From positions 2,147,501-2,211,500 of the forward strand of contig NZ_CP119421.1 of NCBI RefSeq assembly GCF_030506305.1: 64,000 nucleotides of DNA, in the 5' to 3' direction. This DNA is from Porifericola rhodea. Lineage in GTDB: Bacteria; Bacteroidota; Bacteroidia; Cytophagales; Cyclobacteriaceae. A program made the translations under genes and the position numbers. Below are positions 27,723-36,097 of this stretch, in pieces; position 1 is the first letter of the stretch; every line of letters starts with the position of its first letter. A model generated the notes under the pieces. That model was not told the origin of the DNA. It ran no database searches and saw only the letters and a list, made by a program, of their open reading frames with translations.

Positions 27723-28418
27723 ATGCTACACAAAACCAGAGGTATAGTACTTAACTTCATCAAGTACAAAGAAACGTCTATAGTAACCAAAATCTACACC
27801 GAAGTATTTGGGGTACAGTCTTACATTGTAAATAGTGTAAGGGGTGGGGGCAAAAAGAGTAAAGGAAAGATATCGCTTTTTCAACCGCTTACTTTACTTG
27901 ATTTAGTGGTCTATCATAAAAAAGCAACAGGCCTTAACCGTATTTCTGAAATCAAATGTCTGGAGCCATACCAAAGTATACCTTATAACTTTAAAAAGTC
28001 TGGTATTGCTCTTTTCATTACCGAGGTGCTGAGTAAATGTCTGAAAGAAGAAGAGGGGAATGAGCCACTCTTTGAATTTCTGTATCATTCATTACTTGTA
28101 TTTGATCACCTTTCTGATAGCTACGAGAACTTCCACCTACAATTTTTACTAAAACTGAGCCGCTACCTTGGGTTTGAGCCGCGCTCTTCAGATGAGGTTT
28201 TTGATCAGGTACACGAGTACATTGGAAAGCCTCAGGGGGCAGGAGATGAAGGGCAAGTACTTAGCCAGCTCATTGAAGAACCTTTTACCCAATATGTAAA
28301 GAGTAATAATGCTACTCGACGCCTCTTGCTGGAAGAACTGATCAAGTTCTATCAACTACACGTAGAAGGTTTTACAGACCTGAAGTCCACAACTGTATTA
28401 CGTGAGTTGATGGAATAA
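27723..28418 (+). CDS. recO: DNA repair protein RecO
   Basis: 231 residues from MLHKTRGIVLNFIKYKETSIVTKIYTE, the RecO OB-fold start; the ATG at 27723 is preferred over an upstream TTG-type start because it matches the family N terminus. RecO loads RecA on SSB-coated single strands with RecR. The helical C-terminal part lacks the four-Cys zinc site of some RecO proteins, which is usual in this phylum. Directly after porZ, followed by a terminator. Confidence 0.93.
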   Translation: MLHKTRGIVLNFIKYKETSIVTKIYTEVFGVQSYIVNSVRGGGKKSKGKISLFQPLTLLDLVVYHKKATGLNRISEIKCLEPYQSIPYNFKKSGIALFITEVLSKCLKEEEGNEPLFEFLYHSLLVFDHLSDSYENFHLQFLLKLSRYLGFEPRSSDEVFDQVHEYIGKPQGAGDEGQVLSQLIEEPFTQYVKSNNATRRLLLEELIKFYQLHVEGFTDLKSTTVLRELME

Positions 28419-28451
28419 AAAAAGCGGAACTACTTGTCCCGCTTTAGTTTT
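28414..28451. terminator. Bidirectional terminator, recO and lipoprotein gene
   Basis: The stem AAAGCGG/CCGCTTT has a loop of about 11 bases. On the minus strand the stem runs into seven T; on the plus strand into AGTTTTAAT. It separates the convergent recO and lipoprotein genes. Confidence 0.75.
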
Positions 28452-28470
28452 AATAAAAAATACTTTTTAA

Positions 28471-29301
28471 TTAAGAGGCAGGTTGCTCACTTGCTTCTTC
28501 TAGTGTAAAGGTTCTTTCTTCGCTGTTGAAAGGGCTATCCACAAGCTTTCCTTCGCTATCTACAAGTTCAATTTTTACAGTATTTTCGCCCATAGGCAGA
28601 CCTTCAAGAATCATAGGAGCCCATTCATCTACCATAAACTCCTGCTCACCATTAACGGTTACTTTTACCTGATTGCCGTTTGAACCTATTTCAGTATTTA
28701 CCAGATAAAAATCAAATAAAACTTTTTCGGTGTCAGCGCCGGTATAAGTACCTTTAGGGCGGCTATAAAACAGCATGGGAGCTGAAAGGTCTACTTCTTC
28801 GCTTTCACCCTCTCCCACAGTAAATTGCGACACTGTAAAAGCTTCTGGCTGCTTTACACTTTCATGGTAAGACCTTGAAAGGAATGAAAGGGCAACATAA
28901 TGTCCGTTTTCCAGTTCCATTTCATAGTTAGGCTCGTATAAAGCATAATAAGGCCTATTGTTCAGAATTAGATGGATATGCTGTCCTTTACCTGAGTTAG
29001 CTAGTGGCTTGTCATTAGCATCTGAAGTTTGAGCACCTAGTTCATAGTTAGTTACTTCATAATTGAAGCTTACAGTATTTCCGCTGATGGTTTCTCCTTC
29101 AGCAGGAGCATTAATTTCTAAAATAGCATCAGGGTAATCTACTGATGCAGGAGCAGGTGAAAGCGATACTTCTGCTGCCTGAGTTTCCACATCGGTAGAT
29201 GTAGTATCGGTACTCTCTGCTTCTTGTGTACTTGACGAATCGCACGAGGCTACAGCAAGCAGAAAAAATAGAGAAACAAATGATAAAAATAAGTTTTTCA
29301 T
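28471..29301 (-). CDS. Uncharacterised lipoprotein
   Basis: 276 residues from MKNLFLSFVSLFFLLAVASCDSSST, a clear lipoprotein signal with lipobox AVASC; the longer frame from 29409 lacks a sensible N terminus and would run over the divergent gene. A Thr/Glu/Ser-rich linker follows, then beta-rich domains that contain HIHLILNNRPYYALYEPNYEMELENGHYVALSF and two copies of an Ig-like pattern. No enzymatic motif recognised. The His-x-His segment could bind metal but that is speculative. Confidence 0.8.
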   Translation of the reverse strand: MKNLFLSFVSLFFLLAVASCDSSSTQEAESTDTTSTDVETQAAEVSLSPAPASVDYPDAILEINAPAEGETISGNTVSFNYEVTNYELGAQTSDANDKPLANSGKGQHIHLILNNRPYYALYEPNYEMELENGHYVALSFLSRSYHESVKQPEAFTVSQFTVGEGESEEVDLSAPMLFYSRPKGTYTGADTEKVLFDFYLVNTEIGSNGNQVKVTVNGEQEFMVDEWAPMILEGLPMGENTVKIELVDSEGKLVDSPFNSEERTFTLEEASEQPAS

Positions 29302-29318
29302 AGCACAGTTTTTTTTAG

Positions 29319-29350
29319 TTTGATGAAGTGCAAAGTTATTATAAATTTTG
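29319..29350. promoter_or_regulatory. Overlapping divergent promoter candidates
   Basis: Plus strand: TTTG at 29319-29322 and TAAATTTTG at 29342-29350, a near match with a 19-base spacer, for the dioxygenase gene. Minus strand: TAACTTTG (complement of 29331-29338), an exact TAnnTTTG, for the lipoprotein gene; its TTTG lies 22 bases before. The two overlap. Confidence 0.4.
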
Positions 29351-29393
29351 CCTAATTGTCCAAAAAGAAAAGTATTAATAAATAAGTAAGACG

Positions 29394-30365
29394 ATGGCAG
29401 ACGCATCATTTGAAAATATACCTTCCCTGGATCTTGAAGACTTTAGGAGTGGTAACAAAGACAAAAGAACAAAGTTCGTTGCTGAACTAGGAAACGCATT
29501 TAACAATGTAGGCTTTGTAGCTATTAAAAATCATGGACTAAGCGATGAACTTCGCAATCAACTCTATGATTCTATCCAGAAGTTCTTTTCACTACCAGAA
29601 GAAATAAAAAAGCAGTATGATAAACCTGAACTTCATGGCCAGCGTGGATATACCAGCAAAGGTAAAGAACATGCAAAAGGGCGTACTACAGGTGATCTGA
29701 AAGAGTTTTTTCAGATAGGTCAGATAGTAGAAGATAATGACCCTATTAAGTCGAGGTATCCTGATAATTTATGGCCCTCAGAGGTTGAAGGTATGGAAAA
29801 ATATGCTTCTCAGACCTACAAAACTCTTGAAAGTGCCGGACAACAAATTCTGAAAGCTGTAGCACTTTATCTGGAGTTACCAGAAGACTATTTTGATGCT
29901 AAGGTGCATTATGGTAACAGTATCTTAAGAGCCATACATTATTTTCCAATAGAGAACCCAGATGCAATACCCTCAGATGCCGTACGAGCTGCAGAACATG
30001 GGGATATCAATCTTATTACTCTATTAATGGGAGCAAGTGCTGAAGGGCTTGAAATTAAAAGAAGAGATGGGAAATGGTTTCCTGTAACTGCTCTTCCTGA
30101 TCAGATTGTGGTTAACGTTGGAGATATGCTTGCTCGCCTTACCAACGACAAACTGAAGTCTACTATTCATCGTGTGGTAAATCCTCCCAAAGAAAAAATG
30201 AAAACTTCGCGTTATTCTATACCTTTTTTCCTTCATCCACGTTCAGAAATGGATCTTACCTGTCTGCAAACTTGTGTGAGTGAAGAAAATCCGAAAAAAT
30301 ATACAGATATGACAGCAGGAGAATTTTTGGATGAAAGGTTAGCAGAAATAGGATTAAAAAAATAG
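29394..30365 (+). CDS. Isopenicillin-N-synthase-like 2-oxoglutarate/Fe(II) dioxygenase
   Basis: 323 residues. N-terminal DIOX_N domain (FVAELGNAFNNVGFVAIKNHGL) and a catalytic double-stranded beta-helix with iron ligands His-x-Asp in EHGDINLITLL and the distal His in KSTIHRVV. The Arg-x-Ser of SRYSIPFF binds 2-oxoglutarate. The family includes plant-type oxidases and bacterial IPNS-like enzymes; substrate unknown here. No biosynthetic cluster surrounds it. Confidence 0.9.
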   Translation: MADASFENIPSLDLEDFRSGNKDKRTKFVAELGNAFNNVGFVAIKNHGLSDELRNQLYDSIQKFFSLPEEIKKQYDKPELHGQRGYTSKGKEHAKGRTTGDLKEFFQIGQIVEDNDPIKSRYPDNLWPSEVEGMEKYASQTYKTLESAGQQILKAVALYLELPEDYFDAKVHYGNSILRAIHYFPIENPDAIPSDAVRAAEHGDINLITLLMGASAEGLEIKRRDGKWFPVTALPDQIVVNVGDMLARLTNDKLKSTIHRVVNPPKEKMKTSRYSIPFFLHPRSEMDLTCLQTCVSEENPKKYTDMTAGEFLDERLAEIGLKK

Positions 30366-30402
30366 TTGAAGCTAAAGTAACAAGCTCTTAAATCAGACAT
30401 TA

Positions 30403-31578
30403 TTGGTCAGGCGCGTTCGCCATATTATTTTTTTGAAGGATGTGTTATTGCTAACCATAAGCGCCTTTGGGGGACCGCAGGCTCATATGACACTGCTTCT
30501 CCGAATGATGGTAGAAAAAAGGAGGTATCTGAGTGAGAAAGACCTTATAGAATTATATGCGCTCTGTCAGATACTTCCTGGCCCTACCTCTACACAAACA
30601 ATTACAGCAATAGGCTATAAAATAGGCGGTGCACGTCTTGCATTTTTAACGCTTTTGGTCTGGATGTTTCCTGCTGTCATGATTATGACAGGTTTGGCAG
30701 TAGTTGTATCTCACTTTCAGCGACAGGACTTATCTCTGGAGTTCACACGCTTCATACAGCCCATGGCAGTAGGCTTTGTTGCTTACGCAAGCTACACTAT
30801 TAGCCGAAGGGTAGTAAATACCAAAGCAGGCATAGCTATTATGTTGGTGGCCGCAGTCATATCATTCTTTATCAGAAAACCATTTATTTACCCTTTGTTG
30901 CTTCTGTTGGCTGGCCTCGCTACTGCTATCAAGTGGAAGAAGCATCCTCACGAACAAAAGCAGAAGATCTCTGTCAAATGGGGAAACCTTGTTTTGTGGA
31001 TAAGTATTTTGATAGTGGCTGCTATCGTAGGAGGGGTTACTCAAGCCTTACCGATACGCCTATTTGAGAATTTTTATAGAAATGGCAGTCTAATTTTTGG
31101 TGGAGGTCAGGTGCTTATCCCTTTGCTATATACAGAGTTTGTAGATTTTCTTAATTACCTGAGTTCCGAAGAGTTTCTTTCAGGCTATGCATTGGTACAG
31201 GCTGTACCAGGGCCTACCTTTTCGTTTAGTGCGTATATAGGAGCTCTTTCTATGAGAGCATATGGAGTGGGTGGAGAAATAATAGGAGGGATTATAGCCT
31301 CAGTAGGTATTTTTTTACCAGGGACGTTCCTTATCTTTTTTATGATCAGGTTTTGGGATGAACTCAAAAAGTATCGGGTAATAAAAGCTTCTTTAGAAGG
31401 CGTTACGGCAGCCAGCTCGGGGATGGTAATTGCGGCTACTTTTCTTCTATTAGAACCCATATCTAATACAGGGCTTAACTTCCTTTTTATAATAGGGACA
31501 TTTCTTTTACTAAAATTTACGCGTATTCCTGCCCCTTTGCTCATTCTCTCAGGTCTACTTGCTGGAGTGTTGTTATAA
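30403..31578 (+). CDS. chrA: Chromate transporter, two-domain type
   Basis: 391-residue membrane protein of the CHR family, predicted to export chromate. The two homologous halves each carry the CHR pattern: ISAFGGPQAHMTLL with LPGPTSTQTITAIG in the first, FGGGQVLIPLL with VPGPTFSFSAYIGA in the second. The frame starts with TTG at 30403 after an in-frame stop at 30373 with no ATG before the conserved region, so a TTG start is likely. Chromate as the real substrate is not proven by sequence. Confidence 0.88.
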   Translation: MVRRVRHIIFLKDVLLLTISAFGGPQAHMTLLLRMMVEKRRYLSEKDLIELYALCQILPGPTSTQTITAIGYKIGGARLAFLTLLVWMFPAVMIMTGLAVVVSHFQRQDLSLEFTRFIQPMAVGFVAYASYTISRRVVNTKAGIAIMLVAAVISFFIRKPFIYPLLLLLAGLATAIKWKKHPHEQKQKISVKWGNLVLWISILIVAAIVGGVTQALPIRLFENFYRNGSLIFGGGQVLIPLLYTEFVDFLNYLSSEEFLSGYALVQAVPGPTFSFSAYIGALSMRAYGVGGEIIGGIIASVGIFLPGTFLIFFMIRFWDELKKYRVIKASLEGVTAASSGMVIAATFLLLEPISNTGLNFLFIIGTFLLLKFTRIPAPLLILSGLLAGVLL

Positions 31579-31612
31579 AAAAAGAGCTACTTTTTACAGC
31601 AGCTCTTATTCT
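31576..31612. terminator. Bidirectional terminator, chrA and polysaccharide locus
   Basis: The stem AAGAGCT/AGCTCTT is followed on the minus strand by seven T (end of the glycosylphosphotransferase gene) and on the plus strand by ATTCTTGGTTTTT. It marks the border between the core chromosome and the polysaccharide region. Confidence 0.7.
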
Positions 31613-31633
31613 TGGTTTTTATTTTTTTTGATT

Positions 31634-33004
31634 TTATTTCCCTTCTGCTCTAAATACGACCATAATAGTCATAAGTATAATTTTCAAATCCAGAGAAAAT
31701 GAAACGTTCTTTAAATAAAGCAGGTCAAATCTCAATCTTTGTACCATCTCGTCTATGTTTTCTGCATACCCAAACTTAATCTGCCCTATAGATGTAATAC
31801 CTGGTTTAACATATTGAAGATATCTGTATTGGGGAGCGACTTCTATTATTTTGTCAATATAGTACTGTCTTTCTGGACGAGGACCTACTATAGACATATC
31901 ACCTTTTAGTACATTAAAAAACTGAGGTATTTCATCTAATCGTAGTTTTCTCATAAACCTACCCCAGGGTGTAATGCGAGGATCATTATCAGTAGCTAAG
32001 CAAGGTCCTTTGCATTCTGCATCTGTATACATACTACGAAATTTGTAGATCAAGAATGGTTTTCCTTCCTTACCAATCCTTTCCTGGGCAAATAGCACTG
32101 GTCCCTTAGAAGTAATTTTAGTTAAAAGTGCTACTATTAAAAATAATGGGGATCCCACTAAAACTACACTAAGAGAAAAAACGATGTCGAAAATTCTTTT
32201 AAATACTGCTGCTTTAACGTTTTCTACAGGAGTATTAGTAATATTCAATACTGGAATATTGTCATAGCGTTCCAGTGAAACTCCTTTATATGCGTAGCTT
32301 CTGTAATCGGTGATAACTTTAGTTTTTCTTTTAAACCTTTCACCAAATGAGAGAACATCCTGTAAAGAATCTGTTTCTAAGTATGGACTACAGCAGTATA
32401 TCTCATCTACTTCATTTTTAAGGACAAAATCTTTCAGGTTTTCAAGATTACCTACTACTTCTTTGCTAGTGCTCAATTCATCAAAATAACCCATAAACCT
32501 ATAACCATACTCACGGTGACGTTTGAAGAAACTTTTAAGCTCTTCCGCAATTTCTCCATAACCAACAATTACAATTTTTCTGTTATTATACCCTTGCAAG
32601 CGATACTGTCTCAGGAAATACGTGAAAACCGCTTTCCATAAGGATACCATAAAGAAGAGAAGCAAATATGAAATGATCAAATGCTCTCTGGAATAGTAAA
32701 ATGCTTTAAAAGCGATAAAGAATACTGCTACGATTAAAGCATGTAGTAAAATAGAGGTATAATGCTTTACTAAGATGTTAGGAATAGTAGAAGATACCCT
32801 AGATATTTTGTAAGGTTTTATGATTAAAATTGATAATACCCAAGAAATGTTAATGAAAAATAGTAATCCAGTATATGGAGAGTTATAAAGGGTGTTAATC
32901 CCTTCAAAGACAAAAAAATACGACGCCAGGAATGACAAGTTAAGTAACAACAAGTCTACTCCTACATGTATAGTTCTTATGTTTTTTGAGAAACGGTGGT
33001 TCAT
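31634..33004 (-). CDS. Exopolysaccharide priming polyprenyl glycosylphosphotransferase (WcaJ-like)
   Basis: 456 residues. Four N-terminal membrane segments and a CoA-binding-like domain (KIVIVGYGEIAEELKSFF) are followed by the catalytic sugar-transferase domain after a fifth segment. Motifs: RIFDIVFSLSVVLVGSPLF, GPVLFAQERIGKEGKPFLIYKFRSM, RITPWGRFMRKLRLDEIPQFFNVLKGDMSIVGPRPE. It starts polymer synthesis by moving sugar-1-phosphate to undecaprenyl phosphate at the inner membrane. It lies 386 bases from the wzi-like gene on the same strand, so it may have a separate promoter. Confidence 0.93.
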   Translation of the reverse strand: MNHRFSKNIRTIHVGVDLLLLNLSFLASYFFVFEGINTLYNSPYTGLLFFINISWVLSILIIKPYKISRVSSTIPNILVKHYTSILLHALIVAVFFIAFKAFYYSREHLIISYLLLFFMVSLWKAVFTYFLRQYRLQGYNNRKIVIVGYGEIAEELKSFFKRHREYGYRFMGYFDELSTSKEVVGNLENLKDFVLKNEVDEIYCCSPYLETDSLQDVLSFGERFKRKTKVITDYRSYAYKGVSLERYDNIPVLNITNTPVENVKAAVFKRIFDIVFSLSVVLVGSPLFLIVALLTKITSKGPVLFAQERIGKEGKPFLIYKFRSMYTDAECKGPCLATDNDPRITPWGRFMRKLRLDEIPQFFNVLKGDMSIVGPRPERQYYIDKIIEVAPQYRYLQYVKPGITSIGQIKFGYAENIDEMVQRLRFDLLYLKNVSFSLDLKIILMTIMVVFRAEGK

Positions 33005-33390
33005 GTGTTATGCTCTTAATCTACAGTCAACAACAAACGGTTACCTGATTGCTATTTAAACATTTATCATGCCAGACAATGGGTAACATACCTTTGACAC
33101 ATTAGAAAGGAAGATGGTTGTACGTTTGGGGCAAAACTTTGCAAAGTTTGAGGTTGTAAAAGAATATGCCAAGCCAATATTATTGAATCTTTGTATAATG
33201 TAATAAATGAATATTATTAGATTAAAATCATATAAATTTTTAGCGAGGGCTAAGCTAATTCATTAAAAATCTAAAAAAAAAGGTATGCCATTAAAAAATA
33301 TGAAATTTAGAGTAGTTTGCTTTAGAGTCATATTTAAGCCCTTCTATGTGCAATTATTTAGTTAAATAGCAATTCTAAAATGCTATGTAT
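33005..33390 (-). other. Intergenic region between the wzi-like and priming-transferase genes
   Basis: 386 A+T-rich bases with no gene recognised. It contains the 16-base perfect palindrome described separately and several short A/T tracts. Probably the promoter region of the priming glycosyltransferase; no exact TAnnTTTG/TTTG pair was found on the minus strand. Confidence 0.5.
33134..33149. promoter_or_regulatory. Perfect 16-base palindrome, candidate operator
   Basis: AAACTTTGCAAAGTTT reads the same on both strands. It lies about 130-145 bases upstream of the priming glycosyltransferase start on the minus strand. It could be a dimeric regulator site for capsule control; no regulator gene is nearby. 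Confidence 0.4.
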
Positions 33391-34953
33391 CTATTGCTGA
33401 TTATATGGATTGATGAAAGTACTACCTGACCACTTAATACCAAGCATAAGTCCTTTATTTTCTGAAAGTTCTCCAGTATCCATTGTGTAGATCATACTTA
33501 TTTTTAGAGTTTGGTTTACTTTAAAAGTTGTTTCTAACAGCAGATAATTTTGACGCAAAGGTGGAGAAAACTCATAAATATAATCTGGATTAGTTCTGCT
33601 CTCCCATTTTTGGATGCCCCCATTCTGTCCACCATATGTGCCATAATTAAGGGTTGTTGTTGCGAGCAATTTGTACTCAAGCTGTGGAATTAATCTACCA
33701 CCAAACCCAATATGATGAGCGACAACTCTATTATTTACTATGTTGAAGTCAAATTTATTACTATCAGGATCAGAGAAATCTTTTATATATGTCTGGGTTC
33801 TTTCTTTGGTGAAAAACAAAGGCGTTCCTAAAATGTGACTTTTATAGGTCCAACCACTACGGTATAGGTAGTTGTTGTAATAGTTATCTCTTCCCCCATA
33901 CTTATACCCAAAATTACCATAATCATTAGGTCGTGGATCTGTCAAACCTGGACCGCTTTGGTACAAAGTATTTACATACTCATAGTTTAATTTAGAGATA
34001 AATGCTGAGCCAGCATTATTATTATGAACTGAGAGACCTAAAAGACCATCTCTGTTTTTTAAAAAGCGAGTACCAGATCTATCTTCATAAGGCTTTTGGT
34101 AATAAAGTTGAAGTTTTAAGCTTTTAAGTGACAGGTTTGCTCCAACATCGAGAATACCAAGGTTATCACCTAATGCATTGAGCTGTTCGCCAAATATTGG
34201 GTTACCATTAGATGAAATCCCTTCTCCACTACTTGACGTTATGACACGCAAATAATCTCTGAAACTTGAAGGTACCTCCCCTGCTGTGGGATGTTGGCCT
34301 CCCCAAATAACAAAATGTACCAAACCTGCATAAGGCTTAAATTTAAATTTGCCTAAGCGTACATATAATGATTTCTCATGTAGAAAGGAGTCATCTATAA
34401 AACGTTGATCATTGAGCCAGGCATGAGCATAAGTTCCTTTAAATTGTAAATATCCTTTTGTAAATGGGACGCTGGTATACTGAGGGACCTCTAGTAGTAT
34501 TTGAGGAATCGGGGCTGCATTCTGACTAATTGCTAAAGACCCACTAGACAAATCATTTGCATGTGTACCCACTGTTCGCTCCTTCTTACCAATTATAAGT
34601 TTCAGGAAATCATACTGGAATGTAGCATAGCCCTGCTGAATAAATATTGATGAGGAGAGCTTATGTTGGTAGTTTGCCTTGTAAATAGCATCTGCTCCAA
34701 ATGAGAGATGTCCTTTTTTGAATAATTGATAACCAACTGATAAGTTGGCTCTTAGAAGTGTGGCACGGCTATCTTGTAAATTTAGTATACCATGTCTGTT
34801 GGATACCATGTAATGCGGCACATGATTTTTCTGCAAAAGCTGTAAGGCTGTTAAACTGTAAGTTATTGTGTCCTGATGATTCTGAGATAAAGCGGTTGTG
34901 GATTGACAATAGAACAGTATTGTCAATATAAAACTGAAAGTGGTTAATTTCAT
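33391..34953 (-). CDS. Wzi-like capsule assembly protein (outer-membrane beta-barrel)
   Basis: 520 residues with a signal peptide (MKLTTFSFILTILFYCQSTTALSQ). The body is rich in alternating aromatic beta strands (HLSFGADAIYKANYQHK, LQLYYQKPYEDRSGTRFLKNRDGLLGLS), matching the capsule-assembly Wzi family, an outer-membrane lectin barrel that anchors capsule polymer. The start overlaps the upstream glycosyltransferase stop by 4 bases (ATGA), so it is the last gene of a coupled run. Confidence 0.85.
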   Translation of the reverse strand: MKLTTFSFILTILFYCQSTTALSQNHQDTITYSLTALQLLQKNHVPHYMVSNRHGILNLQDSRATLLRANLSVGYQLFKKGHLSFGADAIYKANYQHKLSSSIFIQQGYATFQYDFLKLIIGKKERTVGTHANDLSSGSLAISQNAAPIPQILLEVPQYTSVPFTKGYLQFKGTYAHAWLNDQRFIDDSFLHEKSLYVRLGKFKFKPYAGLVHFVIWGGQHPTAGEVPSSFRDYLRVITSSSGEGISSNGNPIFGEQLNALGDNLGILDVGANLSLKSLKLQLYYQKPYEDRSGTRFLKNRDGLLGLSVHNNNAGSAFISKLNYEYVNTLYQSGPGLTDPRPNDYGNFGYKYGGRDNYYNNYLYRSGWTYKSHILGTPLFFTKERTQTYIKDFSDPDSNKFDFNIVNNRVVAHHIGFGGRLIPQLEYKLLATTTLNYGTYGGQNGGIQKWESRTNPDYIYEFSPPLRQNYLLLETTFKVNQTLKISMIYTMDTGELSENKGLMLGIKWSGSTFINPYNQQ

Positions 34954-36080
34954 TTTTTTTGATTGTGCACCAGTCTAGAGTTAATTAATTGCCTTATTTC
35001 TTCCTGGAATCTGATAACAGAAAAACTTTCTGCATGGGCTCTTATGGCTAAAGGGTCAAATTGACGATATTGATTTTTAAACCTATTAATAGTCTCCTGT
35101 ATAGATTGTACACTTTGCTGATCAAAAAAAAGACCGGTCACTCCATCTTTTACAGTTTCTAACGAACCTCCTCTACCATAGGCAATTACAGGAGTTCCAC
35201 AAGCCTGAGCTTCAACAGGAATGATTCCAAAATCTTCATCAGCAGCAAAAATAAATGCCTTAGCTCTTTGCATATAAGAGATTAAGCTTTGTTGATCTTG
35301 AAATCCCAGAAACTTAATGTTTTTACTATTAATAGCTTTTGCTCTTATTTTTTTATTATCTGGTCCATCTCCAATAACAATTAGTTTTTCCTCAGGCATA
35401 TTCGTAAAAGTCTCTACGATAAGGTCGATTTTCTTATAAGACACAAAACGAGAAGCGGTTAGAAAAAAATCTTCTTTCTGAGTATGTAGAGTAAAGTTTT
35501 CCACACGTACTGGAGGATATATAACTTCTGCCTTCCGTTTATAAACTTTGTGAATACGTGCCGCTATGTATTTAGAATTAGCTATAAAATGATCAATTCT
35601 GGGAATTGTATTAAGGTCCCACTGTCGGAGATAATGCAAAAATAGTTTGGCTAGTATGCCCTTAAAGCCATGATTTAACCCTGCTTCATTCAAATATTGA
35701 TGATACAGATCCCAGGCATAGCGCATTGGCGAATGACAATAGCAAATATGCACCTGATTACTATTAGTAATTACCCCTTTACTTACAGCATGACTGTTTG
35801 ATATGACCACATCATAGCTAGACACATTTAGCTGCTCTATGGCTAAGGGCATAAGAGGTAGATAGTTTCTATATTTTGTTTTGGCAAAAGGCAGCTTTTG
35901 AATAAAAGTAGTTTGTACTGGCTTGTGATGTATAAAAGAGCGAAGGTTACTAGGTAAAAAGTCAACCACGCTAAAGAGGTCTGCTTCAGGGAATACATTA
36001 AGGATTTGTTCCAGTACTTTTTCTGAACCAGAGTGATCCACAAACCATTCATGAACAATAGCAATTGAAGGCTTAGACAT
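34950..36080 (-). CDS. Glycosyltransferase, GT4 type (WbaZ-like)
   Basis: 376 residues from MSKPSIAIVHEWFVDHSGSEKVLEQIL; this start avoids overlap with the pectate-lyase-like gene (alternative ATG at 36104). GT-B fold, with nucleotide-sugar region FFLTASRFVSYKKIDLIVETF and the acceptor Glu motif EDFGIIPVEAQACGTPVIAYGRGG. The N terminus with HEWF and KYRNYLPLMPLAIEQLN resembles mannosyl/glycosyl transferases of O-antigen loci such as WbaZ. Coupled to the wzi-like gene by 4 bases. Confidence 0.9.
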   Translation of the reverse strand: MSKPSIAIVHEWFVDHSGSEKVLEQILNVFPEADLFSVVDFLPSNLRSFIHHKPVQTTFIQKLPFAKTKYRNYLPLMPLAIEQLNVSSYDVVISNSHAVSKGVITNSNQVHICYCHSPMRYAWDLYHQYLNEAGLNHGFKGILAKLFLHYLRQWDLNTIPRIDHFIANSKYIAARIHKVYKRKAEVIYPPVRVENFTLHTQKEDFFLTASRFVSYKKIDLIVETFTNMPEEKLIVIGDGPDNKKIRAKAINSKNIKFLGFQDQQSLISYMQRAKAFIFAADEDFGIIPVEAQACGTPVIAYGRGGSLETVKDGVTGLFFDQQSVQSIQETINRFKNQYRQFDPLAIRAHAESFSVIRFQEEIRQLINSRLVHNQKK

Positions 36081-36097
36081 AGACTTATATTTGCGAA

